Of a DNA stretch of 64,000 nucleotides, positions 19,879 through 33,342 are shown piece after piece (the first letter of the stretch is position 1; every line of letters starts with the position of its first letter). The stretch comes from Enterobacter sichuanensis (GTDB lineage: Bacteria; Pseudomonadota; Gammaproteobacteria; Enterobacterales; Enterobacteriaceae): contig NZ_POVL01000001.1 in assembly GCF_002939185.1 (NCBI RefSeq), forward strand, positions 62,001 to 126,000, written 5' to 3'. The position numbers were made by a program, and so were the translations under genes. The notes under the pieces are model-generated. The model did no database searches. It was given only the letters and a program-made list of their open reading frames with translations, and was not told where the DNA came from.

Positions 19879-22800
19879 TCCCTTAATCTCGCGCTTCACT
19901 TCCGTATGCTCATCACCTTTTTCATTACGCAGGTGAACCTCAAGCTGGTTGAAGGCGATATTAATATCGTTTTCACGACACAGGCGATCGATAGAACGGT
20001 TCAGCTCATCCACCGTGTAGCTGCGGTCACGCAGTTCACGCACGTATAAACGCAGTTCATGATCCAGCGTGCTCGGCCCAAAGGTGGTGAAGAACACTGC
20101 CGGGGCCGGATCGTGCATCACTTTCGGATGTTCCGACGCCGCCTTGAGCAGCACCTCTTTCACCTTCTCCAGATCCGATCCATACGCCACGCCCAGGCGG
20201 ATCACCACGCGCGTCACCGTGTCGGAGAGCGACCAGTTGATCAGACGCTCGGTCACAAACGCCTTGTTCGGGATGATCACCTCTTTACGATCGAAGTCGG
20301 TGATGGTGGTGGCACGAATACGGATCTTGCTGACCGTACCGGAGAAAGTGCCGATGGTGACGGTATCGCCGATACGCACCGGACGTTCGAACAGGATAAT
20401 CAGACCAGAGACAAAGTTACCGAAGATCTCCTGCAGACCAAAACCCAGACCGACCGAGAGCGCGGCTGCCAGCCACTGCAGTTTGTCCCACGACACGCCA
20501 AGCGAGCCAAAGACCGTCATCGCCCCCACAATAATGATGACGTAGTTGAGGATCGTGGTAATGGCGTACGAGGCCCCCTGGCGCAGATTCAGACGCGACA
20601 GAACCAGCACTTCCAGCAGGCCCGGCAGGTTGCGAATCAGTGCCCAGGCCACGACCGACGACACCAGAGCAAACAGCAGGCTACCCATGGTCACGCTTTT
20701 CATGACCGCCGCGCCGGCTTCGGTTCCGTTGTATTGCCAGAGGGTAATGCTGTCGAGATAGGCGAAAACGGTAATAAGATCGGACCAGATTGCCCAGAAC
20801 ATCACGGCAAACAGCGCGATCATCACCAGCATGGTGATACGCAGCGTCTGCTGGTTAACCTGCTCCAGCGCGATGGTCGGCTCTTCCTGTGGCTCAGCCC
20901 CTTCGGCCCCCTCTTTCACCTGATGCTGACGACGCGCGATGGCGCGGCGATAGGCAATGCGACGGGCCGCTACGCTCAGGCCTCGCAGCACGGTCTGGTA
21001 GAGCAGATTCCAGACGATCACCAGATAGACCGTTTCAATCCAGCGTCCGGACAGGCGCAGCGTGGTATAGAAGTAGCCCGTCGCCGTAAGCACCATCAGC
21101 GCCAGCGGAATGATCGCCAGCACCGTCACGGTGGCCAGACGAATATTGTGGGACTCTTTATCACGCCAGCTGTCGCGGCACATCGGCCACATCAGGATAG
21201 CAATCAGCAGCAGGTTCAGCAGGATGACCAGCTGGCCCAGCACATCATCCATCAGATGCAGCGGGGAAAGTTCAGAGACAACCGACCAGAAGTGCAGCGG
21301 CAGGAGCGCCAGGCTGATGCGCACAATCTGACGACGCCAGTGGCTGGTCAGCTGGGCAGGCATGTTGAAATGACGCACGGCCACGCCGTCTTTTTCCAGC
21401 ACCTTCCAGCACACGCCGAACACCAGCCAGAACAGCGCCAGTTTTTTACTGAACGCCCACAGCAGATCGCTGACGTTAAGCTGCATGGTAAGCAGGATCA
21501 GCCCCACCGCCAGGATAATCAGGCATACCGGCAGGGCACGAATGAGGTCGATCAGAATCGCTTTTGGCGTATGCAGCTGGCTATCGTTTCGCAGTTGCCC
21601 CACTTCAGACGCCAGTTTGGCCTGGTATTTTTTCAGCCAGCCCAGACGCCAGCGAATCAGACCCGCGATCAGCAGCAGCGGTAACCCCGCCAGGAAGGCA
21701 ATCATCACCGCAGGCCAGGCTTTCTCCCAGTTCACGGTGATTTTCATGCTCTTGATCTGCGTTTTCAGCGTCTCCGGGAAGGATTTCACCCAGTCCCAGT
21801 CCATCGGTTTATTGCTGTTTACCCAGAAAATCTGCTGGGTCAGGATCTCCTGCAGGCTTTTCGAGACGCTCACCAGCTGCTGCTGGTTGATTTGCAGGTT
21901 AATGGCCATCATCAGCTGGTTGCCCAGCTGTTTGTTGAGCTGGTCCAGCAGCTCGCGACGCATATCGACGACCTGGAGCAGCGCATCGTGCACTTCCGGG
22001 TTCACGTCGCTGGAATGGCCTTCTTCAATTTTGGCGACAAAGGCATCGCTCTGGAACAGGGCATCGCGCTGCTGGTTAACGTCGAATTGTTCCAGACGTA
22101 AATCCGCAATGCGGTTGGTCATGTCCTCCAGTTCATCGGCGGACGGGAGCGTCTGCTGCTGCTGGTAGAGAATACGCGACAGCAGGAGGCTGCCTTTAAG
22201 GACCGCGATCTGCTCTTTGATATTGCGTTCCGCCTGCAGCGCACGATCCAGCCAGTTTTTAACTTTGATATTTTGCTGAACCAGCGAGTTGCCGTTTTCT
22301 GTCGCCAGTATCAGGCGCTGGCTAAGCTGATGATTAGCCTCAAGCTCCTGCTTCACCAGCGGGTTCGCCTGGATGCGGGCGGTTTCGTCAGGTGAGACGG
22401 CCTCCTGGGCGGTTTTTTCCGTCAGCGTCAGACGCTTGCTGTTAACCGCCTCCTGCAACAGCTGAAGCTGGTGTTCCAGGCGATTAATATTTGCGGTGAC
22501 GTAATCACGCTGCTTCTGCAGCGTATCCTGCAGCACCGTGTTCCCTTCCAGGCTTTTGCGCTGCTGTTCGATCTGCGCATTGAGCAAAGTCTGCTGCACC
22601 AGCAGCAGGGTTTGCTGGGTCGGACGCAGTGTGCCTTCCCCCACCGTCGTGCCATTCAGACGGTTGCGAATTTGCTGCAGCTGCTGAGACGCGGCGTACA
22701 TCGCGTTTTGCACACGCTCGGGCTGGGTCTGCAGGGAGACCAGCTGGCTGTTATAGGTTGCGAGATCGGATTGCGCGGTTTGCAGGTCGTCGAGTAACTG

Positions 22801-23205
22801 CGCAACGCGCGATTCCAGCTGACGCAGGGAGAGCGTCGAGAGCGTTTTGCGCGTTTCGTCGTCGTTATCGACGTCACTCAGGGCATTCAGCGATTCCGTC
22901 GCTTTACGCATATTTTCAGGGGCCTGCGCCACCTTCTGACGAAGCTGGGCGGTTTCGGCTTTGACACGCTCAATTTTATCCAGCGTTTCCAGCGTTTCCG
23001 TTAAATCCTGCTGGATAAGCTTATCCTGAGGAGAGAGGTCTTTCTGTTTGTTCAGAGTGTCGAGTTGCGACTGAACATCGGCACGCGAGGGGATATCATT
23101 GCTGTTATCGGCGCGGGCCCAGGTCAGCGGCGCCGTAGCGAAGAAAAACAGCATCGCAAAGAGCAATGCAAAAACAGGATGTTGCGAGCGATTGATGGGC
23201 AGCAT
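19849..23205 (-). CDS. mscK: Potassium-dependent mechanosensitive channel MscK
   Basis: 1118 aa (E. coli 1120). Inner-membrane channel that opens under membrane tension, gated also by external K+. Signal peptide (MLPINRSQHPVFALLFAMLF and on), a long periplasmic coiled-coil domain (about 30-470, rich in Gln and Leu), about eleven membrane helices, and the MscS core with the pore helix (GLGFGLQEIFGNFVSGLIIL) and the beta domain (RPVRIGDTVTIG). The E. coli tail GDDPTPAVG is replaced by GDDPHPNPLP, which is the translation of a REP element. Convergent with rsmS, upstream of acrR. Confidence 0.97.
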   Translation of the reverse strand: MLPINRSQHPVFALLFAMLFFFATAPLTWARADNSNDIPSRADVQSQLDTLNKQKDLSPQDKLIQQDLTETLETLDKIERVKAETAQLRQKVAQAPENMRKATESLNALSDVDNDDETRKTLSTLSLRQLESRVAQLLDDLQTAQSDLATYNSQLVSLQTQPERVQNAMYAASQQLQQIRNRLNGTTVGEGTLRPTQQTLLLVQQTLLNAQIEQQRKSLEGNTVLQDTLQKQRDYVTANINRLEHQLQLLQEAVNSKRLTLTEKTAQEAVSPDETARIQANPLVKQELEANHQLSQRLILATENGNSLVQQNIKVKNWLDRALQAERNIKEQIAVLKGSLLLSRILYQQQQTLPSADELEDMTNRIADLRLEQFDVNQQRDALFQSDAFVAKIEEGHSSDVNPEVHDALLQVVDMRRELLDQLNKQLGNQLMMAINLQINQQQLVSVSKSLQEILTQQIFWVNSNKPMDWDWVKSFPETLKTQIKSMKITVNWEKAWPAVMIAFLAGLPLLLIAGLIRWRLGWLKKYQAKLASEVGQLRNDSQLHTPKAILIDLIRALPVCLIILAVGLILLTMQLNVSDLLWAFSKKLALFWLVFGVCWKVLEKDGVAVRHFNMPAQLTSHWRRQIVRISLALLPLHFWSVVSELSPLHLMDDVLGQLVILLNLLLIAILMWPMCRDSWRDKESHNIRLATVTVLAIIPLALMVLTATGYFYTTLRLSGRWIETVYLVIVWNLLYQTVLRGLSVAARRIAYRRAIARRQHQVKEGAEGAEPQEEPTIALEQVNQQTLRITMLVMIALFAVMFWAIWSDLITVFAYLDSITLWQYNGTEAGAAVMKSVTMGSLLFALVSSVVAWALIRNLPGLLEVLVLSRLNLRQGASYAITTILNYVIIIVGAMTVFGSLGVSWDKLQWLAAALSVGLGFGLQEIFGNFVSGLIILFERPVRIGDTVTIGTFSGTVSKIRIRATTITDFDRKEVIIPNKAFVTERLINWSLSDTVTRVVIRLGVAYGSDLEKVKEVLLKAASEHPKVMHDPAPAVFFTTFGPSTLDHELRLYVRELRDRSYTVDELNRSIDRLCRENDINIAFNQLEVHLRNEKGDEHTEVKREIKGDDPHPNPLP

Positions 23206-23318
23206 AATTGTGAATGATGTCAGAAGATGACCGAAAATAGTCCGGCGTGAAGAATATCACGCTCGCCTGAAGCAGAATAGCGCGAACGTTATCCTCTGAG
23301 ATAAATCCTGGAAAGGCC

Positions 23319-23972
23319 TCAGGCAGTTAGCGAAGGCGCATCGCTGCGCAGCGTCGGACAGAACTGTAGCATTTCCAGTAAAATCGCGACGTAGCTGCGG
23401 GCTTCCGCTTTGAGGTCAAAGGATTGCGGCGCAAAGAGCCAGTTTTCCATCAGACCGGAAATGTAGCTGCGCATCAGGATAGCCGCCCGGCGGGTGAACA
23501 GATTGGCCGGTAACAGTTTTGCCTCCATGCACAGCCGCAGGTTGTGCTCAATACGGTCATAACTTTCCAGGCTAAGGCTGCGCTGCGCCTGCTGCACCAC
23601 CGCCATCTCGCCCACGAACTCGCATTTATGGAAGATAATTTCCATCATTAACCTGCGACGTTCTTCAACTACCGTCGCTTCAAGGATATATACTAATATT
23701 TCTCTTAATACTGAGAGTGGATCGTCAGGGAATTTTGCCCGATACTCACTCTCGAGATCGCTAATGCTGGACTCTGAAAGCTCCCAGATTTCACTGAACA
23801 GATCTGACTTGTCTTTAAAATGCCAGTAAATCGCTCCCCGCGTCACACCGGCAGCCTGAGCAATTTGAGCCAGCGAGGTGGATGACACCCCCTGCTGGGA
23901 AAACGAACGTATTGCCACATCCAGAATGTGTTGTCGGGTTTCCAGCGCTTGTTGTTTGGTTTTTCGTGCCAT
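23319..23972 (-). CDS. acrR: TetR-family repressor AcrR
   Basis: 217 aa (E. coli 215). Represses acrAB and itself; multidrug ligands release it. TetR helix-turn-helix at residues about 28-50 ([20 protein letters not shown]), then the ligand-binding helical domain ending [15 protein letters not shown]. The last ten residues differ from E. coli, which is ordinary drift. The frame is intact, with no sign of the truncations seen in resistant mutants. Divergent from acrA. Confidence 0.97.
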   Translation of the reverse strand: MARKTKQQALETRQHILDVAIRSFSQQGVSSTSLAQIAQAAGVTRGAIYWHFKDKSDLFSEIWELSESSISDLESEYRAKFPDDPLSVLREILVYILEATVVEERRRLMMEIIFHKCEFVGEMAVVQQAQRSLSLESYDRIEHNLRLCMEAKLLPANLFTRRAAILMRSYISGLMENWLFAPQSFDLKAEARSYVAILLEMLQFCPTLRSDAPSLTA

Positions 23973-24000
23973 AGGTGAGTGAATTTACAGGAGTCAGATT

Positions 24001-24024
24001 TACATACATTTGTGAATGTATGTA
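24001..24024. promoter_or_regulatory. AcrR operator in the acrR-acrA intergenic region
   Basis: A 24 bp imperfect palindrome, TACATACATT (24001-24010) facing AATGTATGTA (24015-24024), identical to the AcrR site known in E. coli. The acrA -10 (ATAATATAA, near 24037-24045) follows it. Confidence 0.93.
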
Positions 24025-24113
24025 CCATAGCATGACGATAATATAAACGCAGCAATGGGTTTTTGGACTCAGGACCATTGATCAATTTGAAATCGGACAC
24101 TCGAGGTTTACAT

Positions 24114-25307
24114 ATGAACAAAAACAGAGGGTTAACGCCTCTGGCGGTCGTTCTGATGCTCTCAGGCAGCTTAGCGCTAACAGGATGTGACGACAAACCG
24201 GCTCAACAAGGAGCTCAGCAGGCGCCAGAAGTCGGCGTCGTGACGCTCAAATCTGAACCTCTACAAATCACCACCGAATTACCCGGCCGTACCAGTGCTT
24301 ACCGCATTGCGGAAGTGCGTCCTCAGGTTAGCGGCATTATCCTGAAACGTAACTTTACTGAAGGCGGTGATGTACAGGCCGGTGAGTCTCTGTATCAGAT
24401 TGATCCTGCAACCTATCAGGCATCGTATGAAAGCGCGAAAGGCGACCTGGCGAAAGCGCAAGCCGCAGCCAAAATTGCCCAGCTGACGCTGAACCGTTAC
24501 CAGAAACTGCTCGGGACTAAGTACATCAGCCAACAGGATTATGATACTGCCCTGGCGGATGCCCAGCAGGCAAACGCGGCTGTGGTAGCAGCAAAAGCGG
24601 CCGTTGAAACCGCGCGCATCAACCTGGCCTATACCAAAGTGACCTCCCCTATCAGCGGTCGTATTGGTAAGTCTTCCGTGACGGAAGGGGCGCTGGTGCA
24701 GAACGGCCAGAGCTCGGCGCTGGCGACCGTACAGCAGCTTGATCCGATCTACGTTGACGTTACGCAGTCCAGCAACGACTTCCTGCGTCTGAAACAGGAG
24801 CTGGCTAACGGCACCCTGAAACAGGAAAACGGCAAAGCCAAAGTGGAGCTGATTACCAACGACGGTATCAAGTTCCCACAGGAAGGTACCCTGGAGTTCT
24901 CTGATGTGACGGTCGACCAGACCACCGGTTCCATCACCTTACGTGCGATTTTCCCGAATCCTGACAAAAATCTGCTGCCAGGGATGTTTGTTCGCGCACG
25001 TCTGGAAGAAGGAACGAATCCAACCGCCCTTCTGGTTCCACAACAGGGTGTGACCCGTACGCCGCGCGGCGATGCGAGCGCACTGGTTGTTGGGGCAGAT
25101 GACAAAGTTGAAATGCGCAATATCACCGCCACCCAGGCGATTGGCGATAAATGGCTGGTGACGGAAGGTCTGAAAGATGGCGATCGCGTGATTGTTACTG
25201 GTTTGCAAAAAGTTCGTCCTGGCGCGCAGGTTAAAGCACAGGAAGTGAAATCTGACGATAAACAACAAGCTTCGGCCGCTGGCCAGTCAGAACAAACCAA
25301 GTCTTAA
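24114..25307 (+). CDS. acrA: Multidrug efflux periplasmic adaptor AcrA
   Basis: 397 aa, the same as E. coli. Lipoprotein that links AcrB to TolC. Lipobox LALTGC with the acylated Cys at residue 25; then membrane-proximal, beta-barrel, lipoyl and alpha-hairpin domains (hairpin about 98-172, rich in Ala/Gln/Lys: AKAQAAAKIAQLTLNRYQKL). C-terminal tail rich in Gln and Ser. ATG 24114 has GAGG at 24103-24106. 22 bp ahead of acrB; same operon, controlled by AcrR and presumably by MarA/SoxS/Rob. Confidence 0.98.
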   Translation: MNKNRGLTPLAVVLMLSGSLALTGCDDKPAQQGAQQAPEVGVVTLKSEPLQITTELPGRTSAYRIAEVRPQVSGIILKRNFTEGGDVQAGESLYQIDPATYQASYESAKGDLAKAQAAAKIAQLTLNRYQKLLGTKYISQQDYDTALADAQQANAAVVAAKAAVETARINLAYTKVTSPISGRIGKSSVTEGALVQNGQSSALATVQQLDPIYVDVTQSSNDFLRLKQELANGTLKQENGKAKVELITNDGIKFPQEGTLEFSDVTVDQTTGSITLRAIFPNPDKNLLPGMFVRARLEEGTNPTALLVPQQGVTRTPRGDASALVVGADDKVEMRNITATQAIGDKWLVTEGLKDGDRVIVTGLQKVRPGAQVKAQEVKSDDKQQASAAGQSEQTKS

Positions 25308-25326
25308 CTTAAACAGGAGCCGTTAA

Positions 25327-28476
<3,150 letters not shown>

Positions 28477-28493
28477 TACCGGTTCCACATGAT

Positions 28494-28519
28494 AAAAAGG
28501 CCGCATTCGCGGCCTTTTT
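28494..28519 (+). terminator. Rho-independent terminator of acrAB
   Basis: AAAAAGGCCGC (28494-28504), loop ATTC, GCGGCCTTTTT (28509-28519): perfect 11 bp stem with U run, 18 bp after the acrB stop. Confidence 0.95.
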
Positions 28520-28988
28520 CATTTTCAGAAAAAAATCATAAATTACGCTTATTGTCGTTCCATTTATTTTCTGCCATCTTAATTAGACATATCATAATTA
28601 ACGGATAACTTAATCGGTGAATTCAGGATTTTTTTAATTTCATTTCCCCGCTTAAGTTGTTAGGAATATTCCTAATAAGAAGTTCTGACAAAGAGAACTC
28701 CGGAACTGAACTTTTCTCGTTGTTTACGCTAAGCCAATGAAAGGTAAGGAAGCGATAAAAAGCCAGTGTTAATTGGGTTCAAAAAGTTCTCTTCTGGAGG
28801 AACAATTGCGTTAACGCTCGCAGTCTGCAGTTTTATTTGTAATTTTTCGTAATAGCGCGATGAAATCCTGATGAGAGTGGCTTATAGTTAGAGTTATCAG
28901 GAACACCGCACCCGTGTGGCTAAGTATGTTGTATCCATCCCGACAATGATGTTCGGTGAGTAAGAAATCACTCAGAAGGGGATGCGCT
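28520..28988. other. 469 bp AT-rich intergenic region acrB-tomB
   Basis: No convincing gene. It holds a palindrome at 28660-28675 (next entry), an inverted repeat AGTTCT/AGAACT around 28680-28700 and presumably the tomB-hha promoter. Confidence 0.6.
28660..28675. promoter_or_regulatory. Candidate RcsAB/RcsB box upstream of tomB-hha
   Basis: TTAGGAATATTCCTAA is a perfect 16 bp palindrome. Its inner 14 bases match the RcsAB box consensus TAAGAATATTCCTA at 13 of 14. It is 313 bp upstream of the tomB start. Regulation is inferred. Confidence 0.55.
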
Positions 28989-29363
28989 ATGGACGAGTAC
29001 TCGCCAAAAAGGCATGATATCGCGCAGTTGAAATTTCTCTGCGAATCCTTGTACCATGACTGCCTTGCCAACCTTGATGAAAGCAACCATGGCTGGGTAA
29101 ACGACCCAACGTCTGCCATCAATTTACAGTTGAATGAGCTGATAGAGCATATCGCAACCTTCGCACTTAATTATAAAATTAAGTACAATGAAGATAATAA
29201 GCTCATTGAGCAAATTGATGAATACCTGGATGACACCTTTATGTTGTTCAGCAGTTACGGCATTAACGCCCAGGATTTGCAAAAATGGCGTAAATCGGGA
29301 AACCGGCTATTCCGCTGTTTCGTCAACGTGAGCAGAGCTAACCCGGTTAGTCTTTCCTGTTAA
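28989..29363 (+). CDS. tomB: Hha toxicity modulator TomB
   Basis: 124 aa, the same as E. coli TomB (YbaJ). Partner of Hha that reduces Hha toxicity and affects biofilm and conjugation. MDEYSPKRHDIAQLKFLCES and LEQIDEYLDDTFMLFSSYG-like stretches are nearly identical to E. coli. ATG 28989 preceded by AAGGGG at 28976-28981. 33 bp upstream of hha, one operon. Confidence 0.96.
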   Translation: MDEYSPKRHDIAQLKFLCESLYHDCLANLDESNHGWVNDPTSAINLQLNELIEHIATFALNYKIKYNEDNKLIEQIDEYLDDTFMLFSSYGINAQDLQKWRKSGNRLFRCFVNVSRANPVSLSC

Positions 29364-29396
29364 AATTATTACAATTACTAATACTAAGGTGAATTT

Positions 29397-29615
29397 ATGT
29401 CTGATAAACCACTCACTAAGATCGATTATTTGATGCGCCTGCGACGTTGTCAGTCAATTGACACCCTCGAACGCGTCATTGAAAAGAATAAATACGAGCT
29501 TTCTGATAATGAACTGGCGGTATTTTATTCAGCCGCTGACCATCGTCTTGCTGAGCTGACCATGAATAAGCTGTATGACAAAATCCCAACGTCGGTATGG
29601 AAATTTGTCCGTTAA
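29397..29615 (+). CDS. hha: Haemolysin-expression-modulating protein Hha
   Basis: 72 aa, the same as E. coli. Small helical partner of H-NS/StpA that silences horizontally acquired genes. Contains [20 protein letters not shown] and [20 protein letters not shown], the Hha/YmoA family core; changes from E. coli are few and conservative. Second gene of the tomB-hha pair. Confidence 0.97.
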   Translation: MSDKPLTKIDYLMRLRRCQSIDTLERVIEKNKYELSDNELAVFYSAADHRLAELTMNKLYDKIPTSVWKFVR

Positions 29616-29823
29616 TCATTGAAAGGTGTCTGTAGAGTTCTACGCCACGTTCTGAACGATATTTACCTGTCCCGTTAGACCTCCTGTGCGTATGCCAGGT
29701 CTCCGTGTAAAACGTGTTCATCAGCAACAATGTTGTGACTACAGTCACACCAGCTTGTCGGGAACGTTCCCCTTCTGGTCTGTTCCGATTACCCTGCGGT
29801 AATGACATCCAGAGAGGTTTCCC

Positions 29824-30375
29824 ATGAGCTTAGAAAAACAGAAGATGATTGCCGGTGAACATTACCGCCCCGGTGATGAGACGTTACGGGCCGACCGACT
29901 GCGAGCCCGCCATCTGATTTATCGCTATAACCACACCGCGCCGGATGAAAAAACAGAACGCCAGAACATTCTGGCGGAACTTCTGGGGCAAAGCGAAGGG
30001 GCTTATATTGAACCGAGCTTCCGCTGTGACTATGGATATAACATTTATCTCGGCAAAAACTTTTACGCTAACTTCGATTGCGTGATGCTGGATGTCTGCC
30101 CCATTCATATTGGCGATAACTGCATGCTCGCACCGGGTGTGCATATTTATACGGCTACCCATCCCCTGGACGCGGAAGCGCGTAATAGCGGCGTGGAGTT
30201 TGGAAAACCCGTCACCATTGGAAATAATGTCTGGCTCGGTGGTCGGGCGGTCATTAACCCTGGCGTCACGATAGGGGATAATGTGGTGGTGGCCTCCGGT
30301 GCTGTCGTGACGAAAGACGTTCCGGCTAACGTCGTCGTGGGCGGTAACCCGGCAAAAATCATCAAAACGCTGTGA
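29824..30375 (+). CDS. maa: Maltose O-acetyltransferase Maa
   Basis: 183 aa, the same as E. coli. Transfers acetyl from acetyl-CoA to maltose and other sugars. NodL/LacA-type left-handed beta helix with hexapeptide repeats ([20 protein letters not shown], with the catalytic His; [20 protein letters not shown]). N-terminal maltose/galactoside acetyltransferase cap, [23 protein letters not shown] 29824 preceded by AGAGAGG at 29811-29817. 208 bp after hha, so probably its own promoter. Confidence 0.95.
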   Translation: MSLEKQKMIAGEHYRPGDETLRADRLRARHLIYRYNHTAPDEKTERQNILAELLGQSEGAYIEPSFRCDYGYNIYLGKNFYANFDCVMLDVCPIHIGDNCMLAPGVHIYTATHPLDAEARNSGVEFGKPVTIGNNVWLGGRAVINPGVTIGDNVVVASGAVVTKDVPANVVVGGNPAKIIKTL

Positions 30376-30491
30376 GGGACTGGGAGCCAACTGTTATGGT
30401 CTTTTAGCGTCAGACTGTTACTTTTTTCAGCCTGATGGCTCCCCTAAAATTGGCGGTCACCCTGTATTGTCAACTCTCATGAAGGCAAAAA

Positions 30492-30959
30492 ATGACCGAG
30501 ATACAGCGCCTGCTCATCGCCACTATCGACGATCTTAACGTCCGCGAAAAGCGCGATAATCGCCCGCGCTTTAGCATTAGCTTTATCCGCAAACATCCTG
30601 GCCTGTTTGTCGCCATGTATGCCGCCTGGCTGGCGACGCTTATTGTGATGCTCAAGTCCGAAACGCTGGTGGACTCCGTCTGGCTGCTGGTGGTGCTGTT
30701 TGTCGTCTTTAATGCCTTTTTCTTTTTTGACGTGAACCCGCGCTACCGTTACGAAGATATCGATGTCCTCGATTTCCGGGTCTGCTACAACGGCGAATGG
30801 TACAACACGCGTTTCGTACCTGGGGAGCTTATCGACAGCATCATGCACTCTCCGGCAGTGGAAACCGAGCAAAAAGAGAAGCTGCAGAAGATGGTCTCCA
30901 CTAAAGGCCAGCTCTCTTTCTACGATGTTTTTACCCTTTCCCGCCCTGCTGCTGCGTAA
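30492..30959 (+). CDS. ylaC: Inner-membrane protein YlaC
   Basis: 155 aa (E. coli YlaC 156), DUF5457 type. [20 protein letters not shown] at the start, two close membrane helices (about 38-80), then a soluble part with [20 protein letters not shown]. Unknown function; in relatives linked to low-pH/magnesium regulation. The last 29 bp overlap the 3' end of the convergent MocR gene. Confidence 0.93.
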   Translation: MTEIQRLLIATIDDLNVREKRDNRPRFSISFIRKHPGLFVAMYAAWLATLIVMLKSETLVDSVWLLVVLFVVFNAFFFFDVNPRYRYEDIDVLDFRVCYNGEWYNTRFVPGELIDSIMHSPAVETEQKEKLQKMVSTKGQLSFYDVFTLSRPAAA

Positions 30960-32391
30960 TGAGCGCCTGAAGACGTCGGATCCCCGACGCAAACTGCGAA
31001 GCAGAGGTATTGCCGTAACCTAACACCAGACCGGTTTTCCCCTGCTTCGCCTCCAGGTAATACCCGCTCAACGCAGCGGGTGCCAGCTGAAACGCCCTCG
31101 CCTGCTCCACCAGCTTCTGGTCGTCAATCCCGTCTATCGCCAGCGTCAGATGCATGCCGCCTTCACCCGCCAGAATGCGGTGCGGGGTATGAAGCTCTGT
31201 GACCAGCACTTCCCGCAGCTGGCGGTAGCGTTTGCGATAGAGACGACGCATGGCGGCGAGATGGCGGGCATAATGGCCCTCTTCAATAAACAGCGCCAGG
31301 GTACGTTGCTCCGCGCGATGCCCTCCGCGCAATAGCGAGCCAATGGCCGGACGAGCCGCTGTCGCCAGCGCTGGCGGCAACACCATGAATCCCATTCTGA
31401 GCGACGGAAACAGCGTCTTACTGAACGTCCCCAGATAGACCACGGGAGCATTCGCCACCATTCCCAGCATCGCCGGTACGGGCTCACCGGCATAACGGAA
31501 TTCGCTGTCGTAGTCGTCCTCAATAATCCAGGCGTTATGCTCTCTGGCCAGCGCCAGCAGGGCCAGACGCCGCCGGGCACTGAGCACGCTCCCGTAAGGA
31601 AACTGATGTGAGGGTGAGGTAAAAATTAACGCGGGAGAAGGTGCATTCAGTCCCTCCCAGCACATTCCCTCGTCATCCACCGGGATCCCCTTCATCGTCA
31701 GGCCGGTTTTAACAAACGCGCTTTTTGCCCCACTGTAGCCGGGGTTTTCTACCCAGGCGATATCCCCCGGCTCGCTCAACAGCATCGTGCACAGGTTGAC
31801 GCCTTCAAGCGCGCCTTCAGTGATCACTATCTGGCTGGCGTCACAGTCAATGCCGCGGGACAAGGCAAGGTGCCGGGCAATCGCTGCCCGCAGCGACGGC
31901 TCGCCTGCGGGGTCGCCGTAGCCTAACAGGGCGCTTCCCTCCTCCCGCATCACGCGGTCATACAACCGCCGCCATAGCGGCAGAGGGAAATAGTTAATGG
32001 CGGGTGTCCCCGGCGTAAAGGCAAGAACCGGGGTATCCCGCTGCACCGGTGCAGGCAGCAGGCTGACCCGTCTGGCAAGCGTGATGGCAGGGTCCGGCAA
32101 TGACCTCGGGACAGCACGCTGCGCAAACAGTGTTACCCGCGTACCCTGGCGATTACGCTGCAGATACCCTTCGAGGGTGAGCTGGTCCAGCGCCGCATTG
32201 ACGGTATTGCGGGAAAGGGAGAGCTGCCGGGCCAGCGTGCGCGAACCGGGAAGCTGGCTGCCGGAGCGGAGTCTTCCGCTCAGAATGGCCTCCCGCAAAG
32301 CCAGATAGAGCGTACGCTGGAGCGTCTCCTCGCCACGTTTTTTCAGCGCTGCATTGAGCAAGGTATACAGTTCATCACCCGGAATATTCAT
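30931..32391 (-). CDS. MocR/GntR-family PLP-dependent transcriptional regulator
   Basis: 486 aa. N-terminal GntR winged helix (about 15-80: [20 protein letters not shown]) joined to a fold-type-I aminotransferase domain (about 115-480). The PLP Lys is in [17 protein letters not shown], and the Asp/Tyr cofactor contacts in [12 protein letters not shown]. Such proteins (PdxR, GabR, TauR) sense PLP or amines and regulate the neighbouring divergent gene, here a GNAT acetyltransferase. Start chosen at ATG 32391 because AGGAGG lies four bases before it; the longer frame to 32415 would place that site inside the gene. Not present here in E. coli K-12. Ligand unknown. Confidence 0.9.
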   Translation of the reverse strand: MNIPGDELYTLLNAALKKRGEETLQRTLYLALREAILSGRLRSGSQLPGSRTLARQLSLSRNTVNAALDQLTLEGYLQRNRQGTRVTLFAQRAVPRSLPDPAITLARRVSLLPAPVQRDTPVLAFTPGTPAINYFPLPLWRRLYDRVMREEGSALLGYGDPAGEPSLRAAIARHLALSRGIDCDASQIVITEGALEGVNLCTMLLSEPGDIAWVENPGYSGAKSAFVKTGLTMKGIPVDDEGMCWEGLNAPSPALIFTSPSHQFPYGSVLSARRRLALLALAREHNAWIIEDDYDSEFRYAGEPVPAMLGMVANAPVVYLGTFSKTLFPSLRMGFMVLPPALATAARPAIGSLLRGGHRAEQRTLALFIEEGHYARHLAAMRRLYRKRYRQLREVLVTELHTPHRILAGEGGMHLTLAIDGIDDQKLVEQARAFQLAPAALSGYYLEAKQGKTGLVLGYGNTSASQFASGIRRLQALITQQQGGKG

Positions 32392-32427
32392 CTCACCTCC
32401 TCGTGGCACCATCAAAACATAACCTGG

Positions 32428-32447
32428 TGGTTCTTTTTAAGGAACCA
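32428..32447. promoter_or_regulatory. Candidate MocR operator
   Basis: TGGTTC (32428-32433) faces GAACCA (32442-32447) across eight bases in the 101 bp divergent promoter region; a further half, CTGGAAC, lies at 32460-32466. MocR proteins usually bind paired repeats in this position. Inferred only. Confidence 0.4.
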
Positions 32448-32492
32448 GCAATTCATTAGTCTGGAACTCTTTTCAACGTCACGGAGATGAAG

Positions 32493-33203
32493 ATGAATAC
32501 AATCAATCAGTTTGGGCAGCCCGTGGGCGAACCGCTTATCGACTGGCAACCCCGTCCACATCCGTCCCGGGTGGTACTTCAGGGTCGTTACTGCCGGCTT
32601 GAGCCGCTGCGGGTGGAGCATGCCAACGCGCTGTTCTGCGCGTATGCTCAGGCCGAAGATACCCGCAGCTGGACGTGGCTGCTGCGTGAGCCCGATGCCA
32701 CCGCAGAGGCGTTCGCCGGATGGGTCGCTAGCGTGAGTGAGTTATCCGATCCCATGCACTTCACCGTTATCGATAACCAGACCCAATCTCCGGTCGGCAC
32801 GCTGGCCCTGATGCGGATCGATCCTAAAAACGGCGTTGTGGAGGTGGGGCACGTTCACTTCTCTCCCCTGTTAAGCCGCACACCTATGTCAACAGAAGCG
32901 CAATATCTGCTGATGCAGTATGTTTTTGATACCCTTGGTTACCGGCGTTATGAATGGAAATGCAATAGTCTGAACGAACCGTCCCGCAAAGCGGCCCTGC
33001 GTCTGGGTTTTCAGTTTGAGGGGCGTTTTCGCCAGGCGCTGGTGACAAAAGGACATAACCGGGACACCGACTGGTTTTCAATCCTCGACAAAGAGTGGCC
33101 AGCGCTGGCAAGCGCATTTGAAGGCTGGCTTGCCACCGACAATTTTACTGCCGATGGCAAACAGAAAAGATCCCTGGAAAGCTGGCGAGTAACGCGCGTC
33201 TAG
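32493..33203 (+). CDS. GNAT-family N-acetyltransferase
   Basis: 236 aa. RimJ/RimL-like GNAT: acceptor part up front ([20 protein letters not shown]), the acetyl-CoA-binding region around [20 protein letters not shown], and the C-terminal signature [27 protein letters not shown]. Similar to enterobacterial YjcK/RimL-like proteins of unknown target. Start: GGAG at 32483-32486 abuts the first ATG (32487) but is six bases before the second (32493), so the second is chosen. Divergent from the MocR gene, which probably controls it. Its TAG overlaps the rpmJ2 stop. Confidence 0.85.
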   Translation: MNTINQFGQPVGEPLIDWQPRPHPSRVVLQGRYCRLEPLRVEHANALFCAYAQAEDTRSWTWLLREPDATAEAFAGWVASVSELSDPMHFTVIDNQTQSPVGTLALMRIDPKNGVVEVGHVHFSPLLSRTPMSTEAQYLLMQYVFDTLGYRRYEWKCNSLNEPSRKAALRLGFQFEGRFRQALVTKGHNRDTDWFSILDKEWPALASAFEGWLATDNFTADGKQKRSLESWRVTRV

Positions 33204-33340
33204 CGTCTTTTTTTACGTCCCTGAACCGCCTTAAAACGCGGATTAGATTTGCAAATCACATATAAGCGTCCCTTGCGTTTGACTATCTGGCAATCCGGGT
33301 GACGCTGTTTTGCGCTACGTAATGAGTTAAGTACCTGCAT
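33200..33340 (-). CDS. rpmJ2: Alternative 50S ribosomal protein L36 (YkgO)
   Basis: 46 aa, close to E. coli Ykg[21 protein letters not shown] then [14 protein letters not shown] sequence and a basic tail GRKKRR. The C4 zinc site of the housekeeping L36 is incomplete (two Cys remain), the mark of a zinc-independent paralogue used under zinc starvation. Starts two bases after the rpmE2 stop, so translationally coupled. Confidence 0.95.
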   Translation of the reverse strand: MQVLNSLRSAKQRHPDCQIVKRKGRLYVICKSNPRFKAVQGRKKRR

Positions 33341-33342
33341 GA

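Noticed and set aside
20059..21684. 541-codon open frame opposite mscK
   Set aside because: Antisense shadow of a conserved membrane protein; Gln/Arg/His-rich content typical of reversed codons.
28800..28860. Very short open frame after GGAGGA in the acrB-tomB gap
   Set aside because: It would need an ATT start and gives 15 residues; no conservation can be judged.
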